From contig NZ_MVBC01000011.1 of NCBI RefSeq assembly GCF_002007105.1, forward strand, positions 1-64,000: a stretch of DNA of 64,000 bases, read 5' to 3'. This DNA is from Hymenobacter sp. CRA2. Lineage in GTDB: Bacteria > Bacteroidota > Bacteroidia > Cytophagales > Hymenobacteraceae. Below are positions 46,287 through 54,854 of the stretch, piece after piece; positions within the stretch are counted from its first letter, which is position 1, and each line of letters begins with the position of its first letter. A program made the position numbers and the translations under genes. Under the pieces are notes generated by a model. It had not been told where the DNA came from, made no database searches, and saw only the letters and a list, made by a program, of their open reading frames with translations.

Positions 46287-47108
46287 TTACAGCAGGCTTT
46301 TCAGCTCCTGCAGGCCGCTGCTGTTCACCTGGCGGTTGCGGCAGTTCAGCTCGTCGGCCTTGGTCTGGATGGCCTGGATGCGGTTGTCGGGGTTGGGGTG
46401 GGTGCTCAGGAACTCGGGCGGGTTGGCCTGGCCTTCGTTCTGGGCCTTGATGAAGAAGCCGGCAGCGCCGTCGCAGGCGTAGTAGCCGGTGCCGTTGAGG
46501 TATACCACCGAGTACTGGTCGGCTTCCTTCTCAAAATCGCGGCTGAACTTCAGCTCACCCAGGCCGGTGGCAATTTGCACCAGTTGGCTGGGGTTTTCGC
46601 CGAGCACCACGCTCAGCAGCAGGTTGATACCGTACTGGTTTTGCAGCTGGCGGGAGGTGTGGCGGCGGTCGGCGTGGGCAATTTCGTGGCCCAGCACGCC
46701 GGCCAGCTGGCTTTCGTCGTCGAGGTACTTAATCAGGCCCGTGAACACGTAAATGTGGCCGCCGGGGGTAGCAAAGGCGTTCTGCGTCGCGTCGTCCTTG
46801 ATGATTTTGACATCCCAGGGAAACTCGTTGCGGTACTGCAGCTGGCCCGAGTTCAGCACGCGGTTCACCACGGCGTCGAGCAGCTGATAGGCGCGGGCGT
46901 TGCGCGGGTCGGTGCGCAGCAGCAGCTGGCCCTGAGCCTGGTAGGTGGAATCGGTTTGGTGGGCTACCTGGTCGCCCAGGGTTTTATCGTCTTCGATGCT
47001 GAACAGGACGGGGTTGCCGTTTTCGTCGGTGCAGGAGCTAGTGGCAAAGCCCAGCGACAGAGTCAGGGCGCCGAGCAGGTAGAGACGGGAAAAAGTGCGT
47101 CGGAACAT
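46287..47108 (-). CDS. M48-family metalloprotease lipoprotein
   Basis: Exported zinc protease of 273 residues, BepA/LoiP type, expected to take part in outer-membrane protein quality control. Lipobox ATSSCTDENG after MFRRTFSRLYLLGALTLSLG. Catalytic motif LAGVLGHEIAHADRRHTSRQ (HExxH), downstream zinc-ligand Glu in FSRDFEKEADQYSVVYL, and the C-terminal FLSTHPNPDNRIQAI. Length is right for the short form without TPRs. Start at ATG 47108 gives the lipoprotein signal; the frame to 47222 is spacer. Confidence 0.9.
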   Translation of the reverse strand: MFRRTFSRLYLLGALTLSLGFATSSCTDENGNPVLFSIEDDKTLGDQVAHQTDSTYQAQGQLLLRTDPRNARAYQLLDAVVNRVLNSGQLQYRNEFPWDVKIIKDDATQNAFATPGGHIYVFTGLIKYLDDESQLAGVLGHEIAHADRRHTSRQLQNQYGINLLLSVVLGENPSQLVQIATGLGELKFSRDFEKEADQYSVVYLNGTGYYACDGAAGFFIKAQNEGQANPPEFLSTHPNPDNRIQAIQTKADELNCRNRQVNSSGLQELKSLL

Positions 47109-47381
47109 GCGGGTAAGTAGGGCAGGTGAGTGAGAGAAAAGCGCGGCTGAATCGGCCCAAAGAAAAAACGGTGCCAAAACCATCCGCCGAGCGATACGCG
47201 CCGCGGTGGTAGCGCGTTGCACCCAAACCGGGTAGTTGGGTTTAGGCGGGGGCGCAAGGATTTGGCCAGCTGGTCCTTAAAACCACTCATCCAGCCGCAA
47301 ATTGGCCGCCTGGGCACCGGTTTACGTACACTTTTTGCCGCCACCAGCTCGGGGCGGCTTTTCGTTTTCATCAGCCCGCTC

Positions 47382-48500
47382 ATGCCTACCGCCGCTACTG
47401 CTCCCCGCCTCAAAATCCGCAAAAAGAAACTCGCGCCCGCGGACGCCGACGTGCACGAGCTCTATAAAGACCCCGCCCGCCAGGCTGAACTGGCGGGCCT
47501 GCGGTACTTCCCCGACACCAAGCCCGGCATCACGCGCCAGCTGGGCCGCAACGGCGAGTTTCGCTACGTCAACGCCAAAGGGGAGAAGGTCGCCGACGAG
47601 AAGACGCTGGCCCGCATTCAGGGCTTTGTCATTCCGCCGGCCTGGAGCGACGTGTGGATTTCGCCCTCGGCCAATACCCACCTGCAAGTCACCGGCCGCG
47701 ACGCCAAGGGCCGCAAGCAGTACATCTACCACCCGCTCTGGGACCAGGCGCGCAGCCTCACCAAATTCAGCCGCCTGCGGGCTTTCGGCGAAAAGCTGGG
47801 CGAGCTGCGCCAGCGCCTGCAAAAAGACCTGCAACGCCCACAGCTCGACAAGCAGAAAGTGGTGGCCCTGGTACTCACCCTCATGGATCAGTCCTTTATC
47901 CGCGTCGGCAACCGCGAATACGCCAAGAAAAACAAGAGCTACGGCCTGACCACGCTGCGCGACCGGCACGTGCAGGTGGAGGGGGCCGACGTGCGCTTTG
48001 CCTTCGTCGGCAAAAAAGGCGTAGCCCACGACGTGACCCTGCACGACCGGAAGCTGGCTCGCCTGGTGCAGAAGTGCAAGGAAATACCCGGCCAGCACCT
48101 GTTTCAGTACTACGATGCCAACGGCCACCGGCAGGAGCTGGAGTCGGGCGACGTGAACGACTACCTGCGCGAAGCCACCGGCCTGCAGCTCTCGGCCAAG
48201 GACTTCCGTACCTGGGGCGGCACCGTGCGCATGGTGCGGTGCTTGGAGCAGGTGCTGCACGAGGAGCCCGAACTGCCTAAGGATAAGGTGCTGAAAAAAG
48301 CCGTGAAGGACGTAGCCAAAGACCTCGGCAACACGCCCACGGTGTGCTCCAAGTACTACATTCACCCGCAGGTGGTGGAGCTGTTTCAGTCCGATAAGCT
48401 CATCAACTATCTGCGCCGCCACGACGCCGACCCTGCCGAAGACGACCTGCTCACGCCCAACGAGCACCTGGTGCTGGAAATGCTGCAGGAAGTGGCTTAA
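47382..48500 (+). CDS. DNA topoisomerase IB
   Basis: Cytoplasmic poxvirus-type topoisomerase of 372 residues that relaxes supercoils by nicking and rejoining one strand. N-terminal domain YVNAKGEKVADEKTLARIQG, IPPAWSDVWISPSANTHLQV, GRDAKGRKQYIYHP; catalytic domain IRVGNREYAKKNKSYGLTTL, FVGKKGVAHDV, FRTWGGTVRM; tyrosine nucleophile in SKYYIHPQVVELF (about residue 330). Start ATG 47382; the longer frame to 47217 overlaps the divergent protease promoter region. Its stop codon lies inside the large palindrome that follows. Confidence 0.93.
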   Translation: MPTAATAPRLKIRKKKLAPADADVHELYKDPARQAELAGLRYFPDTKPGITRQLGRNGEFRYVNAKGEKVADEKTLARIQGFVIPPAWSDVWISPSANTHLQVTGRDAKGRKQYIYHPLWDQARSLTKFSRLRAFGEKLGELRQRLQKDLQRPQLDKQKVVALVLTLMDQSFIRVGNREYAKKNKSYGLTTLRDRHVQVEGADVRFAFVGKKGVAHDVTLHDRKLARLVQKCKEIPGQHLFQYYDANGHRQELESGDVNDYLREATGLQLSAKDFRTWGGTVRMVRCLEQVLHEEPELPKDKVLKKAVKDVAKDLGNTPTVCSKYYIHPQVVELFQSDKLINYLRRHDADPAEDDLLTPNEHLVLEMLQEVA

Positions 48501-48583
48501 TGTGCTAATGCGGTCAGGTGCTGATGTGCTCTGAAGTCAGACCAGACATTAATACATCAGTACCTGACCGCATTAGCACATTA
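48498..48583. terminator. Large palindrome containing both flanking stop codons
   Basis: Arms 48498-48527 and 48554-48583 match over 30 bases with one mismatch (TAATGTGCTAATGCGGTCAGG...). The TAA at 48498-48500 ends the topoisomerase and the TTA at 48581-48583 is the reversed TAA that ends the convergent gene. Works as a bidirectional terminator; likely a REP-type insertion that supplied both stops. Confidence 0.75.
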
Positions 48584-50179
48584 TCGCCCTGACCCGTCGC
48601 GGTCGAAGGCGTGGGTAGTGACGCCGCTTTGGGTTTTGACTTTGAGTTCGGAGGCCAGCTCCGCGTTGTTGTTGCGCTTGGTGTCGTAGAAGCGCGTCAT
48701 TTTGCGCAGGCCCGCCACGCGCGAGCTGTCCGCAACGGTGTCCTCGCCGGGCCCGCCGTAGATGTCGATGCGCGGGGAGTGGCGTACTTGGCCGCGCAAC
48801 TCGAAGACGTCCTTGCCGCCAAGGCCGTGGAGCGTGACTAGCTTGGTTTCGGTGGGATGAAAGCGGCGGCGGTACAGCAACTGGGCCGGCGCTTCGTCCT
48901 TGGGCTGGCTGAACACTGACACCACGGTGAGCGTGTCGCTGAGCCGCTCCACCACGAACCGCTCGCTGCCGTCGGTGCCCGGCACCACCACTTCCTTCGC
49001 TTGCAGGCGGTAAAACTCCATGGCCACCCGCGGCAGCTCGGCCCGGCGCGCGCGCAGTCCGGCCTCCAGCCGGGCGCCTTCCAGCTGATACACCTCCCGG
49101 GGCAGGCGGCGGGCAGCCGTGCTGATGACCTCATCGGTGAGGGCCTGCTGCAGCGCAGTGGCCGTAGCTGCGTACTGGGCCCGCGTGGGTTCGTTCAGGC
49201 AGCGCGAGTCGATGAAGCGGGCGTTGCGGGTGTAGCCCTCGACGCTCTCGTAGCGCGGCCCGAAGGTGCGGAACTTGCGGACCGCCTTGCTGGCCAGCCA
49301 GGGCAGCACGCCATCGTCGAAGCGAAAGAATACCTGGTCCCGGTCGATGGGAATAGGGCGGTAGAGCAGGCGGCCGTTGGGTTGGCGGTAGGCTACCCAA
49401 TCCCACTGGCCCTCGTGCCGGTCCCAGTCGCCCAGCCACAAATCGAGCAACCGGGCGCGCAGAAAGGCCGGTTGATCGATGTAGTGCTGCGCATCCTGGT
49501 ACACCGAAGCCAGCACGTCGTCGCTTTCCTCCAGGTCCACCGCATTGGGCCCGAACACGGGACCGAGGTTCTGCTTGCTTTCGTATTTCTCTTCCAGTAG
49601 CACCACCTTGCCTTGAAAGCGCTTCGACGCTGAGCCCAGGCCTTGCTCATTGGCCGGCACGTAGAAGGGCCGCGGCACGGTGTGCAGCACCCCGGCCGCC
49701 TGGGCCAGGGGCGGCACCACAAACGCGCCGTAGGGGTTGCCGGCCGAGGTAGCGTCGCGCACCACGTTTAGCACGAAGGTGTGGCGCAGTACTTTGGGCA
49801 GCGTTTTGTACGGGTCCTTATCGAGGCTGCGCAGGGCGTAGGTACGGTCGCCGGCGCCATTGAGCGTCATGCTGGTGGTCTGAAAGCCGCCGCCCATTTT
49901 GCCCGCCGTCAGCGGCCCGCCGGGCACCGCGCGGGCCAGGTCCAGTACAGGTAAAGTGACGGGCTGTGCCCACACGGCGCGGTAGTGCGGGCCAAACCAC
50001 AGCCGCCCGATGGCATTGCGCCGGTAGTGGCGGCCGGCCGTCACGCGGGCACTATCGGGCGCAGTAGCGGTACTGCCCGGCACGCGCGCATCGGGTTGAA
50101 AAAAATGCTCACGCGCGCAGCCAGGGGCGGCAAGTGAGCCAATGAGCAGAAGCAAAAGGCCGGTGGGGCGGCGCGTCAT
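48581..50179 (-). CDS. Kinase-like exported lipoprotein, intact DRH motif
   Basis: 532 residues; lipobox LAAPGCAR (Cys21). Family known only as a hypothetical Bacteroidota group, in larger relatives of which a similar region precedes an outer-membrane barrel. Seen: GGGFQTTSMTLNG then TYALRSLDKDPYKTLPKVLR (about 96-132), PYGAFVVPPLAQAAGVLHTV, LLDLWLGDWDRHEGQWDW (250-255 GDWDRH) and PIPIDRDQVFFRFDDG (275-290). A Gly-rich loop, basic strand, catalytic-type DRH and a later Asp pair resemble HipA/Fam20-type kinases; this is inference by motif order, not proof. C-terminal part is beta-rich (LHGLGGKDVFELRGQV, IYGGPGEDTV). Divergent from its paralogue at 50348. Confidence 0.6.
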   Translation of the reverse strand: MTRRPTGLLLLLIGSLAAPGCAREHFFQPDARVPGSTATAPDSARVTAGRHYRRNAIGRLWFGPHYRAVWAQPVTLPVLDLARAVPGGPLTAGKMGGGFQTTSMTLNGAGDRTYALRSLDKDPYKTLPKVLRHTFVLNVVRDATSAGNPYGAFVVPPLAQAAGVLHTVPRPFYVPANEQGLGSASKRFQGKVVLLEEKYESKQNLGPVFGPNAVDLEESDDVLASVYQDAQHYIDQPAFLRARLLDLWLGDWDRHEGQWDWVAYRQPNGRLLYRPIPIDRDQVFFRFDDGVLPWLASKAVRKFRTFGPRYESVEGYTRNARFIDSRCLNEPTRAQYAATATALQQALTDEVISTAARRLPREVYQLEGARLEAGLRARRAELPRVAMEFYRLQAKEVVVPGTDGSERFVVERLSDTLTVVSVFSQPKDEAPAQLLYRRRFHPTETKLVTLHGLGGKDVFELRGQVRHSPRIDIYGGPGEDTVADSSRVAGLRKMTRFYDTKRNNNAELASELKVKTQSGVTTHAFDRDGSGR

Positions 50180-50347
50180 AGACAGACTGAAAGAGCCAGG
50201 ACCAGTGTGTTGGTGCATCCTTGAACGCAACCGCCCGGCAAACGGCTGAAATAGCACTGCAATGGCACAACCGCGCCGCGGCACCCGCGGTATAAGAGGC
50301 GGCCGGTCAGGCCCGAGCCGTACCCGCCTCGCTCTTCAGTTGCCGTT
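50180..50347. other. Divergent spacer of the kinase-like pair
   Basis: 168 bases between two diverging paralogues; any shared promoters lie here. A short palindrome CCGCGGCACCCGCGG is at about 50276-50290. No full TAnnTTTG box seen on either strand. Confidence 0.4.
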
Positions 50348-51949
50348 TTGCTCACGCTGTTGCCTACTTCCCGTTTGTTGCTGCTGGCCTTGGGGTTGCC
50401 GGTGGCTTCTCCCACGCATGGCGTGGCGCAAATGCCCCTGCCCGTTATCGGGGCCGATTCGTTGGTGCACGTAGCGGCCGGGCCGCAGTACCGGCGCGGC
50501 TGGCTGCATCAGCTGCTGTGGGGATTTCACTACCGCAAGGAATGGGCTACCCCGGTGACGGCGCCGGTATTTAACCTGCGCACGGTGGTGCCGGGCGGGC
50601 TGAAGCCGGTGAAGGAAGGCGGCAGCTTTCAAACGCACAACCTGCGCCTCGTAGCCCCGGACGGCCGCCAGTACGTGCTGCGCTCCGTCGACAAAGACGC
50701 CACGGCCGCTCTGCCCGAAGAGCTACGCAACGGCTGGATAGGTCGCCTGATGAAGGACCAGACCAGTGTTATACACCCGTACGGTGCCTACATCGTGCCC
50801 CGGCTGGCACGGGCTGCGGGTGTGTACCACACCAATCCCCAGCTGTATTTTCTGCCCGACGACCCGGCTCTGGGCGAGTTTCGCAAGAGCTTCGCCAACG
50901 CGCTGTACCTGTTTGAGGAGCGGCCCGAAGGCGACCAGCGGCAGGTGCTCAGCTTCGGCGGGTCGGCGCAGGTGGTCAGTTCCCGCCACGTGTTCGGCCA
51001 GCTGATGGCCACAGCGCAGGCGCACGTAGATGCCCGCCGCTACCTGCGCAGCCGCCTGTTCGATATGTGGCTGGGCGACTGGAGCCGCCGCGAAGACCAG
51101 TGGCGCTGGGCCAGCTTCCCGACCCCCGACAGCACTACCGTGTACCGCCCCATTCCCCGCGACCGGGACCACGCCTTTTTCAAGTTCGATGACGGCGTGG
51201 TCACGCGTCTGGTGAGCTTCTTCAAGACCAACTACCAGACCTTCAGCCGCGACATCAAGCTGCACGACGTGGAGGGGCTGAACCGCGCGGCGCGACCCAT
51301 GGACAAGTCCCTGCTGGCCTATCTTTCCGAGCAGGACTTCCGGCAGATAGCCGATTCGCTCCGGCAGGCCTTGCCCGACCCGGTCATCAGCGAAGCCTTG
51401 CAGGTGTGGCCCAAGGAGGTGTACGCGCTGTCGGGCGAGGAATTCAGGGACAAGCTTCGTAGCCGCCGCGAGCAGCTACCGCGGGTGGCCGAGGAGTTCT
51501 TTCGCCAGCTCGCCCGCGACGTGGAAATTCCCGGCACCGACCAGTCCGAACGCTTTGTCATCGAGGCCACGGGGCCCTGGAAAGTAGCGCTGCAGGTATA
51601 CGTGCTGCGCCCCGACGGCACCAACGGCCGCCTCATAGGCCGGCGTACCTTTGATGCGCGGCAGACGGGCTCCCTGAGCTTGTTTGGGCTCGGTGGCAAC
51701 GATGAGTTTCAGATTATCGGCCAGCCCGACCGCCGCCTGCGCATCAAGATTTACGATGGGCAGGGCCAGGATGTGGTGCAGCAGCTGCAAGTGCCCGTCC
51801 GGGCCACCAAGTCGCGCGTCACCATCTACGATTCGGGCGACGGCAACACCCTGCGCGTAGAGAAAAAGCTGATCGACACGGAAGCCTACCAGCCCAAAGC
51901 CAACGAGTACGACGGTGCCGGCTGGCTCCTGCGCCACCGGTTGTATTAA
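50348..51949 (+). CDS. Kinase-like exported protein, degenerate DRH motif
   Basis: 533 residues, paralogue of the divergent gene. Signal MLTLLPTSRLLLLALGLPVA without a lipobox. Shared blocks: EGGSFQTHNLRLVAPDGRQY, VLRSVDKDATAALPEELR, HPYGAYIVPRLARAAGVYHT, DMWLGDWSRREDQWRW, PIPRDRDHAFFKFDDG, LSLFGLGGNDEFQIIG. In the putative catalytic loop Asp and His are replaced (GDWSRR, Ser246 and Arg248), so if the fold is a kinase this copy may be a pseudokinase. The C-terminus ends YDGAGWLLRHRLY without the outer-membrane barrel of larger relatives. Role unknown. Confidence 0.6.
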   Translation: MLTLLPTSRLLLLALGLPVASPTHGVAQMPLPVIGADSLVHVAAGPQYRRGWLHQLLWGFHYRKEWATPVTAPVFNLRTVVPGGLKPVKEGGSFQTHNLRLVAPDGRQYVLRSVDKDATAALPEELRNGWIGRLMKDQTSVIHPYGAYIVPRLARAAGVYHTNPQLYFLPDDPALGEFRKSFANALYLFEERPEGDQRQVLSFGGSAQVVSSRHVFGQLMATAQAHVDARRYLRSRLFDMWLGDWSRREDQWRWASFPTPDSTTVYRPIPRDRDHAFFKFDDGVVTRLVSFFKTNYQTFSRDIKLHDVEGLNRAARPMDKSLLAYLSEQDFRQIADSLRQALPDPVISEALQVWPKEVYALSGEEFRDKLRSRREQLPRVAEEFFRQLARDVEIPGTDQSERFVIEATGPWKVALQVYVLRPDGTNGRLIGRRTFDARQTGSLSLFGLGGNDEFQIIGQPDRRLRIKIYDGQGQDVVQQLQVPVRATKSRVTIYDSGDGNTLRVEKKLIDTEAYQPKANEYDGAGWLLRHRLY

Positions 51950-51970
51950 GTCGTAGTCGGTAATAACACC

Positions 51971-52028
51971 AGAACGTCATTCCGAGCGCCTCGCTTTGGT
52001 TCCTCGGCTGCGCTCGGAATGACGTTCT
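51971..52028. terminator. Inverted repeat between convergent genes
   Basis: Perfect 19-base arms AGAACGTCATTCCGAGCGC (51971-51989) and GCGCTCGGAATGACGTTCT (52010-52028). Located between the ends of the kinase-like and MbnP-like genes; works as a bidirectional terminator and belongs to the GAATGACG element family also seen at 8230-8250. Confidence 0.75.
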
Positions 52029-52042
52029 GAGGGCTTTGGCCG

Positions 52043-52810
52043 TTAATTCCCGTGCACGTGGTCGATGCGGAACATGCCGGCGGCGTAGTTGTCGGCCAGT
52101 TGCATAGCCGGAGCACCGCCCGCCGCCGAGTTTAAGCTGGCGAAGCGCACTGGACGCGGCCCGTCGAATGCCTTGAGCACATCGGCTTTGATGTGCATTT
52201 CGGGTGCCTCGTCGCCGCCGCGCACGTGCAGAGCGGCGGTGCCGTTGGGCAGAGTGAGCGTGACGGTTCGAATGGTGTTGTACGGGTGGCGGAAGCCGGC
52301 TACGTCGTAGAACAGGCCGCCATTGCCCGGTGCCTGTGGCGACGAGCCATTGAGCCGGAAGAAAACGTAGCCCTGGTTCCAGTCCCAGAACATGCCGTGC
52401 ATGGGGTCCAGCGCCCCGGTTTGCACGCCGCGGGTGTTGCGCACGCTGTCCACCCCGATGGTCATCATCACCTTCGCGTAATCTCCCAGCGGCACCTCTG
52501 ACAGGGTGAACTTCCCGGAAGTAGGGTCGGCCTGGTCGATGAGGTAGTAGCTGTCCGGCGCGTCCCAGCTCGTGCCGTCGGCGCGCAGCAGCCGGATGTT
52601 GGAAAGGTAGTACGTCAGGGTGGATACCCGAAAGGCGTCGCCGGCGGCCGTGGTGTACGGCGTATTCAGCGCCAGCGGGCTGCTGCCGGCCACGTTTTCC
52701 ACGTGCAGCTCCACGGTACCTAGTTGGGGCTCGGGCTGTTCTTTTTTGCTTTCGCAGGCGGCCAGCGCCAGCAAGCCGGCGAGCAGGAGGGGGTACGTGG
52801 TGCGGTTCAT
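52043..52810 (-). CDS. MbnP-like lipoprotein
   Basis: Exported lipoprotein of 255 residues; lipobox LLALAACES after MNRTTYPLLLAG. Sequence follows the MbnP/copper-associated family: LGTVELHVENVAGSSPLALN, FRVSTLTYYLSNIRLLRADG, SYYLIDQADP, GVDSVRNTRGVQTGALDPMH, GMFWDWNQGYVFFRLNGSSP, and the C-terminal FRIDHVHGN with His residues. The methanobactin-locus relatives suggest metal (copper) binding in the periplasm or at the surface; no MbnH peroxidase partner is adjacent, so the function is uncertain. ATG 52810 gives the lipoprotein signal. Confidence 0.8.
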   Translation of the reverse strand: MNRTTYPLLLAGLLALAACESKKEQPEPQLGTVELHVENVAGSSPLALNTPYTTAAGDAFRVSTLTYYLSNIRLLRADGTSWDAPDSYYLIDQADPTSGKFTLSEVPLGDYAKVMMTIGVDSVRNTRGVQTGALDPMHGMFWDWNQGYVFFRLNGSSPQAPGNGGLFYDVAGFRHPYNTIRTVTLTLPNGTAALHVRGGDEAPEMHIKADVLKAFDGPRPVRFASLNSAAGGAPAMQLADNYAAGMFRIDHVHGN

Positions 52811-52893
52811 AGACAACGATGCGGCGGGTTGAGAGGGCTGCCGTTTTGCCTTCTCACTCGCAGCTACCGCCCCAAAGGTTGCCCCGGGCACAC

Positions 52894-52987
52894 GGTGAGA
52901 TGGTGAAAGGGTGAGTCTCGTGCTACTTGCGCGGAGTCGCGCCGTCAGAACATCAAACTCACTATTTCACAACTTCACCATCTCACC
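52894..52987. repeat. Palindromic element with GTGAGATGGTGA core (second copy)
   Basis: Perfect 14-base arms GGTGAGATGGTGAA (52894-52907) and TTCACCATCTCACC (52974-52987), spacer 66 bases, just before the exonuclease stop. Shares its core and the ATCAAACTCAC word with 32215-32378. Confidence 0.7.
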
Positions 52988-52989
52988 AC

Positions 52990-54471
52990 CTAGGCAAACA
53001 CCTTCACCTTGTCCTTGTGCTTGGTACGCATGTACTGGCGGATAATCTGCTGTACATCCTTGTTGTCGACCTGCGCCTTGATGACGTCCTTGAACGCCTC
53101 CATGCGCCGCGCCGTGAACGTCTCGTCGATGTAGCCGAAGCCCAGGTAGCGCCCGTGCTCCACCACCACCACCGACCGCTCGCCCGCCCGGCGCCCTTCG
53201 CCGATGATGACGAAGGATTGGTGCTCGTAGGTGATGCTCTCCACGGCCTCGTCCACGCGCCGGTTGTAGTCCTCGACCGGCTCCAGCCCGATGCACGCAC
53301 CCTTGCAGCGGTGCACCTGGTAATCAAAGCAGGAACTGCTGGTCTTGTACAGGTCGCAGAGCTTCTGGCAGAGGTTGTACTTGGCTACCTTATGGTACAG
53401 GAAGCCCTTGGCCTTGAACTGATTGCCCAGCGCGATGATGGGTATTTCCTGATTGTTGGCGTCGGCGCGGCCGTAGTAGAGGCGCTTGTAGCCGTTCTCG
53501 TCCACCCGCATGTAGATGCCGGCCGGAAACACCGAGCGGCGCTGCGCCCGGTTGTAGTGCGGCTTCAGCCGCTTGATTTCCGACGACTCGTGCAGCAGGG
53601 CCACCAGCTCCGAGCCCGTCAGCTCCCAGGTGATGTCGGCAATGGAGTTTTTAAAATCCAGCGACTTCCGGGACTTGTAATCCACCGCGAAGTGCTGCTG
53701 AATCCGCTTGTAGATGTTGATGCTCTTACCCACGTAAATCACTTCGCCGTGCTCGTCGTGGAAGTAGTACACACCCGCTTCCTGCGGCAGCGAAGCCACT
53801 TTCTCCGGCGTAATCAGCGGCGGGAGCAGGGCCGTCTTGATGGCCTGCTGCACGGCCGCCACCTTGCGGGCCGTGGGCTTCTTCAGTGCTGGGCGGTTGC
53901 CCATGGGCGCGGCGGCATCCACGGCCATGAGCTTGTCGGTGGCGGCCGCTTCCTCGTAGCCCGGCGCATCGGCCTCCTGGCTTATCTTAAGCAGGCGGTC
54001 AAACAGAATAGCCGTAGCCTCGGCGTCGCCGGCGGCGCGGTGGCGGTTGTGCAGCTCGATGCCGATGTTGGCGCACAGCTTGCCCAGCGAGTAGCTCGGC
54101 TGCCCCGGAATCAGGGAGCGGCTCAGGCGCACGGTGCACAGCGTTTTGCGCGAGTAGGTATAGCCCAGGTCGGCAAACTCCTTTTTCAGAAACGAGTAGT
54201 CGAAGCGCACGTTGTGGGCCACGAACACGCAACCCTCCGTCATCTGCACCACCTTTTTGGCCACCTCGTGGAAGCGCGGCGCTTCCTTCACCATTTCGTC
54301 GGTGATGCCGGTGAGCTGCTGAATGTAGAAAGGAATAGGCCGACCGGGGTTGAGCAGGGTCGAAAACGAATCGACCACTTTATCCCCGTCGTGGATGAAA
54401 ATGGCTATTTCCGTAATGCGGTCCTGCGTCGGCTGGCCCCCAGTGGTTTCAAGGTCGATGATGGCGTACAA
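52990..54471 (-). CDS. DnaQ-like exonuclease fused to GIY-YIG nuclease
   Basis: Cytoplasmic DNA-processing protein of 493 residues. Residues 1-165 are a DEDDh 3'-5' exonuclease of the Pol III epsilon type (MYAIIDLETTGGQPTQDRIT, FVAHNVRFDYSFLKKEF, HRAAGDAEATAILFDRLL). Residues about 225-310 are a GIY-YIG domain as in UvrC/Cho (QEAGVYYFHDEHGEVIYVGK, NIYKRIQQHF, ALLHESSEIKRLKPHYNRAQ), followed by a UvrC-like Cys-bearing linker (CFDYQVHRCKGACIG). This fusion is common in Bacteroidota and Actinobacteria and probably works in repair. A well-matched -7 box lies 45 bases upstream. Confidence 0.9.
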   Translation of the reverse strand: MYAIIDLETTGGQPTQDRITEIAIFIHDGDKVVDSFSTLLNPGRPIPFYIQQLTGITDEMVKEAPRFHEVAKKVVQMTEGCVFVAHNVRFDYSFLKKEFADLGYTYSRKTLCTVRLSRSLIPGQPSYSLGKLCANIGIELHNRHRAAGDAEATAILFDRLLKISQEADAPGYEEAAATDKLMAVDAAAPMGNRPALKKPTARKVAAVQQAIKTALLPPLITPEKVASLPQEAGVYYFHDEHGEVIYVGKSINIYKRIQQHFAVDYKSRKSLDFKNSIADITWELTGSELVALLHESSEIKRLKPHYNRAQRRSVFPAGIYMRVDENGYKRLYYGRADANNQEIPIIALGNQFKAKGFLYHKVAKYNLCQKLCDLYKTSSSCFDYQVHRCKGACIGLEPVEDYNRRVDEAVESITYEHQSFVIIGEGRRAGERSVVVVEHGRYLGFGYIDETFTARRMEAFKDVIKAQVDNKDVQQIIRQYMRTKHKDKVKVFA

Positions 54472-54515
54472 TCAGGCAGCGGCTTAGTAGCGTCCGGGAT
54501 GGTGACGGTTGATAA

Positions 54516-54523
54516 CAAACTTA
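54516..54523 (-). promoter_or_regulatory. -7 box of the exonuclease/GIY-YIG gene
   Basis: The minus strand reads TAAGTTTG, a full TAnnTTTG match, 45 bases before the start codon. No clear TTG at -33. Confidence 0.5.
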
Positions 54524-54594
54524 GCACGAGAAAAGGTGCCGGATTAGTAATCCAGGTAGGAGAGGGGGCAATTAGCGCCAGTCCCGAAGCGGTC

Positions 54595-54799
54595 CACCGG
54601 CAGTCATTGCGAGCAACGCGCGGCAATCGGTCCTGGCCAATGTGCTGACCGTAAAAACGAGCACCGCCCAAAACCAGCAGCTGTAGTTTCGGCCGGTGCC
54701 GTTTTTGGTCGGTAGGTACTATCTCCGCGGTGCTACTAGCAGAAGGGTTTGCTCTGCCTTCCTGCGGTTGCCGCGCTCTGCTCGCAATGACTGCCGGTG
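54595..54799. repeat. 205-base inverted-repeat element
   Basis: Outer arms of 21 bases, CACCGGCAGTCATTGCGAGC... (54595-54615) and its exact reverse complement at 54779-54799, with inner weaker pairing (CGCGCGGCAATCGG / TGCGGTTGCCGCG) and a central GGTGCCGTTTTTGG. Size and structure fit a MITE. Confidence 0.7.
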
Positions 54800-54820
54800 C
54801 TACCGTTTCGGATGGCCCTA

Positions 54821-54854
54821 AAACAAAAGAACGGCCCGCCTTTCGACGGACCGT
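54821..54854 (-). terminator. Rho-independent terminator after the PA2169-type gene
   Basis: Minus strand: ACGGTCCG, loop TCGAAAGG, CGGGCCGT, then TCTTTTGTTTT. Eight-base stem with one G-T pair followed by a T-rich tract. Confidence 0.8.
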
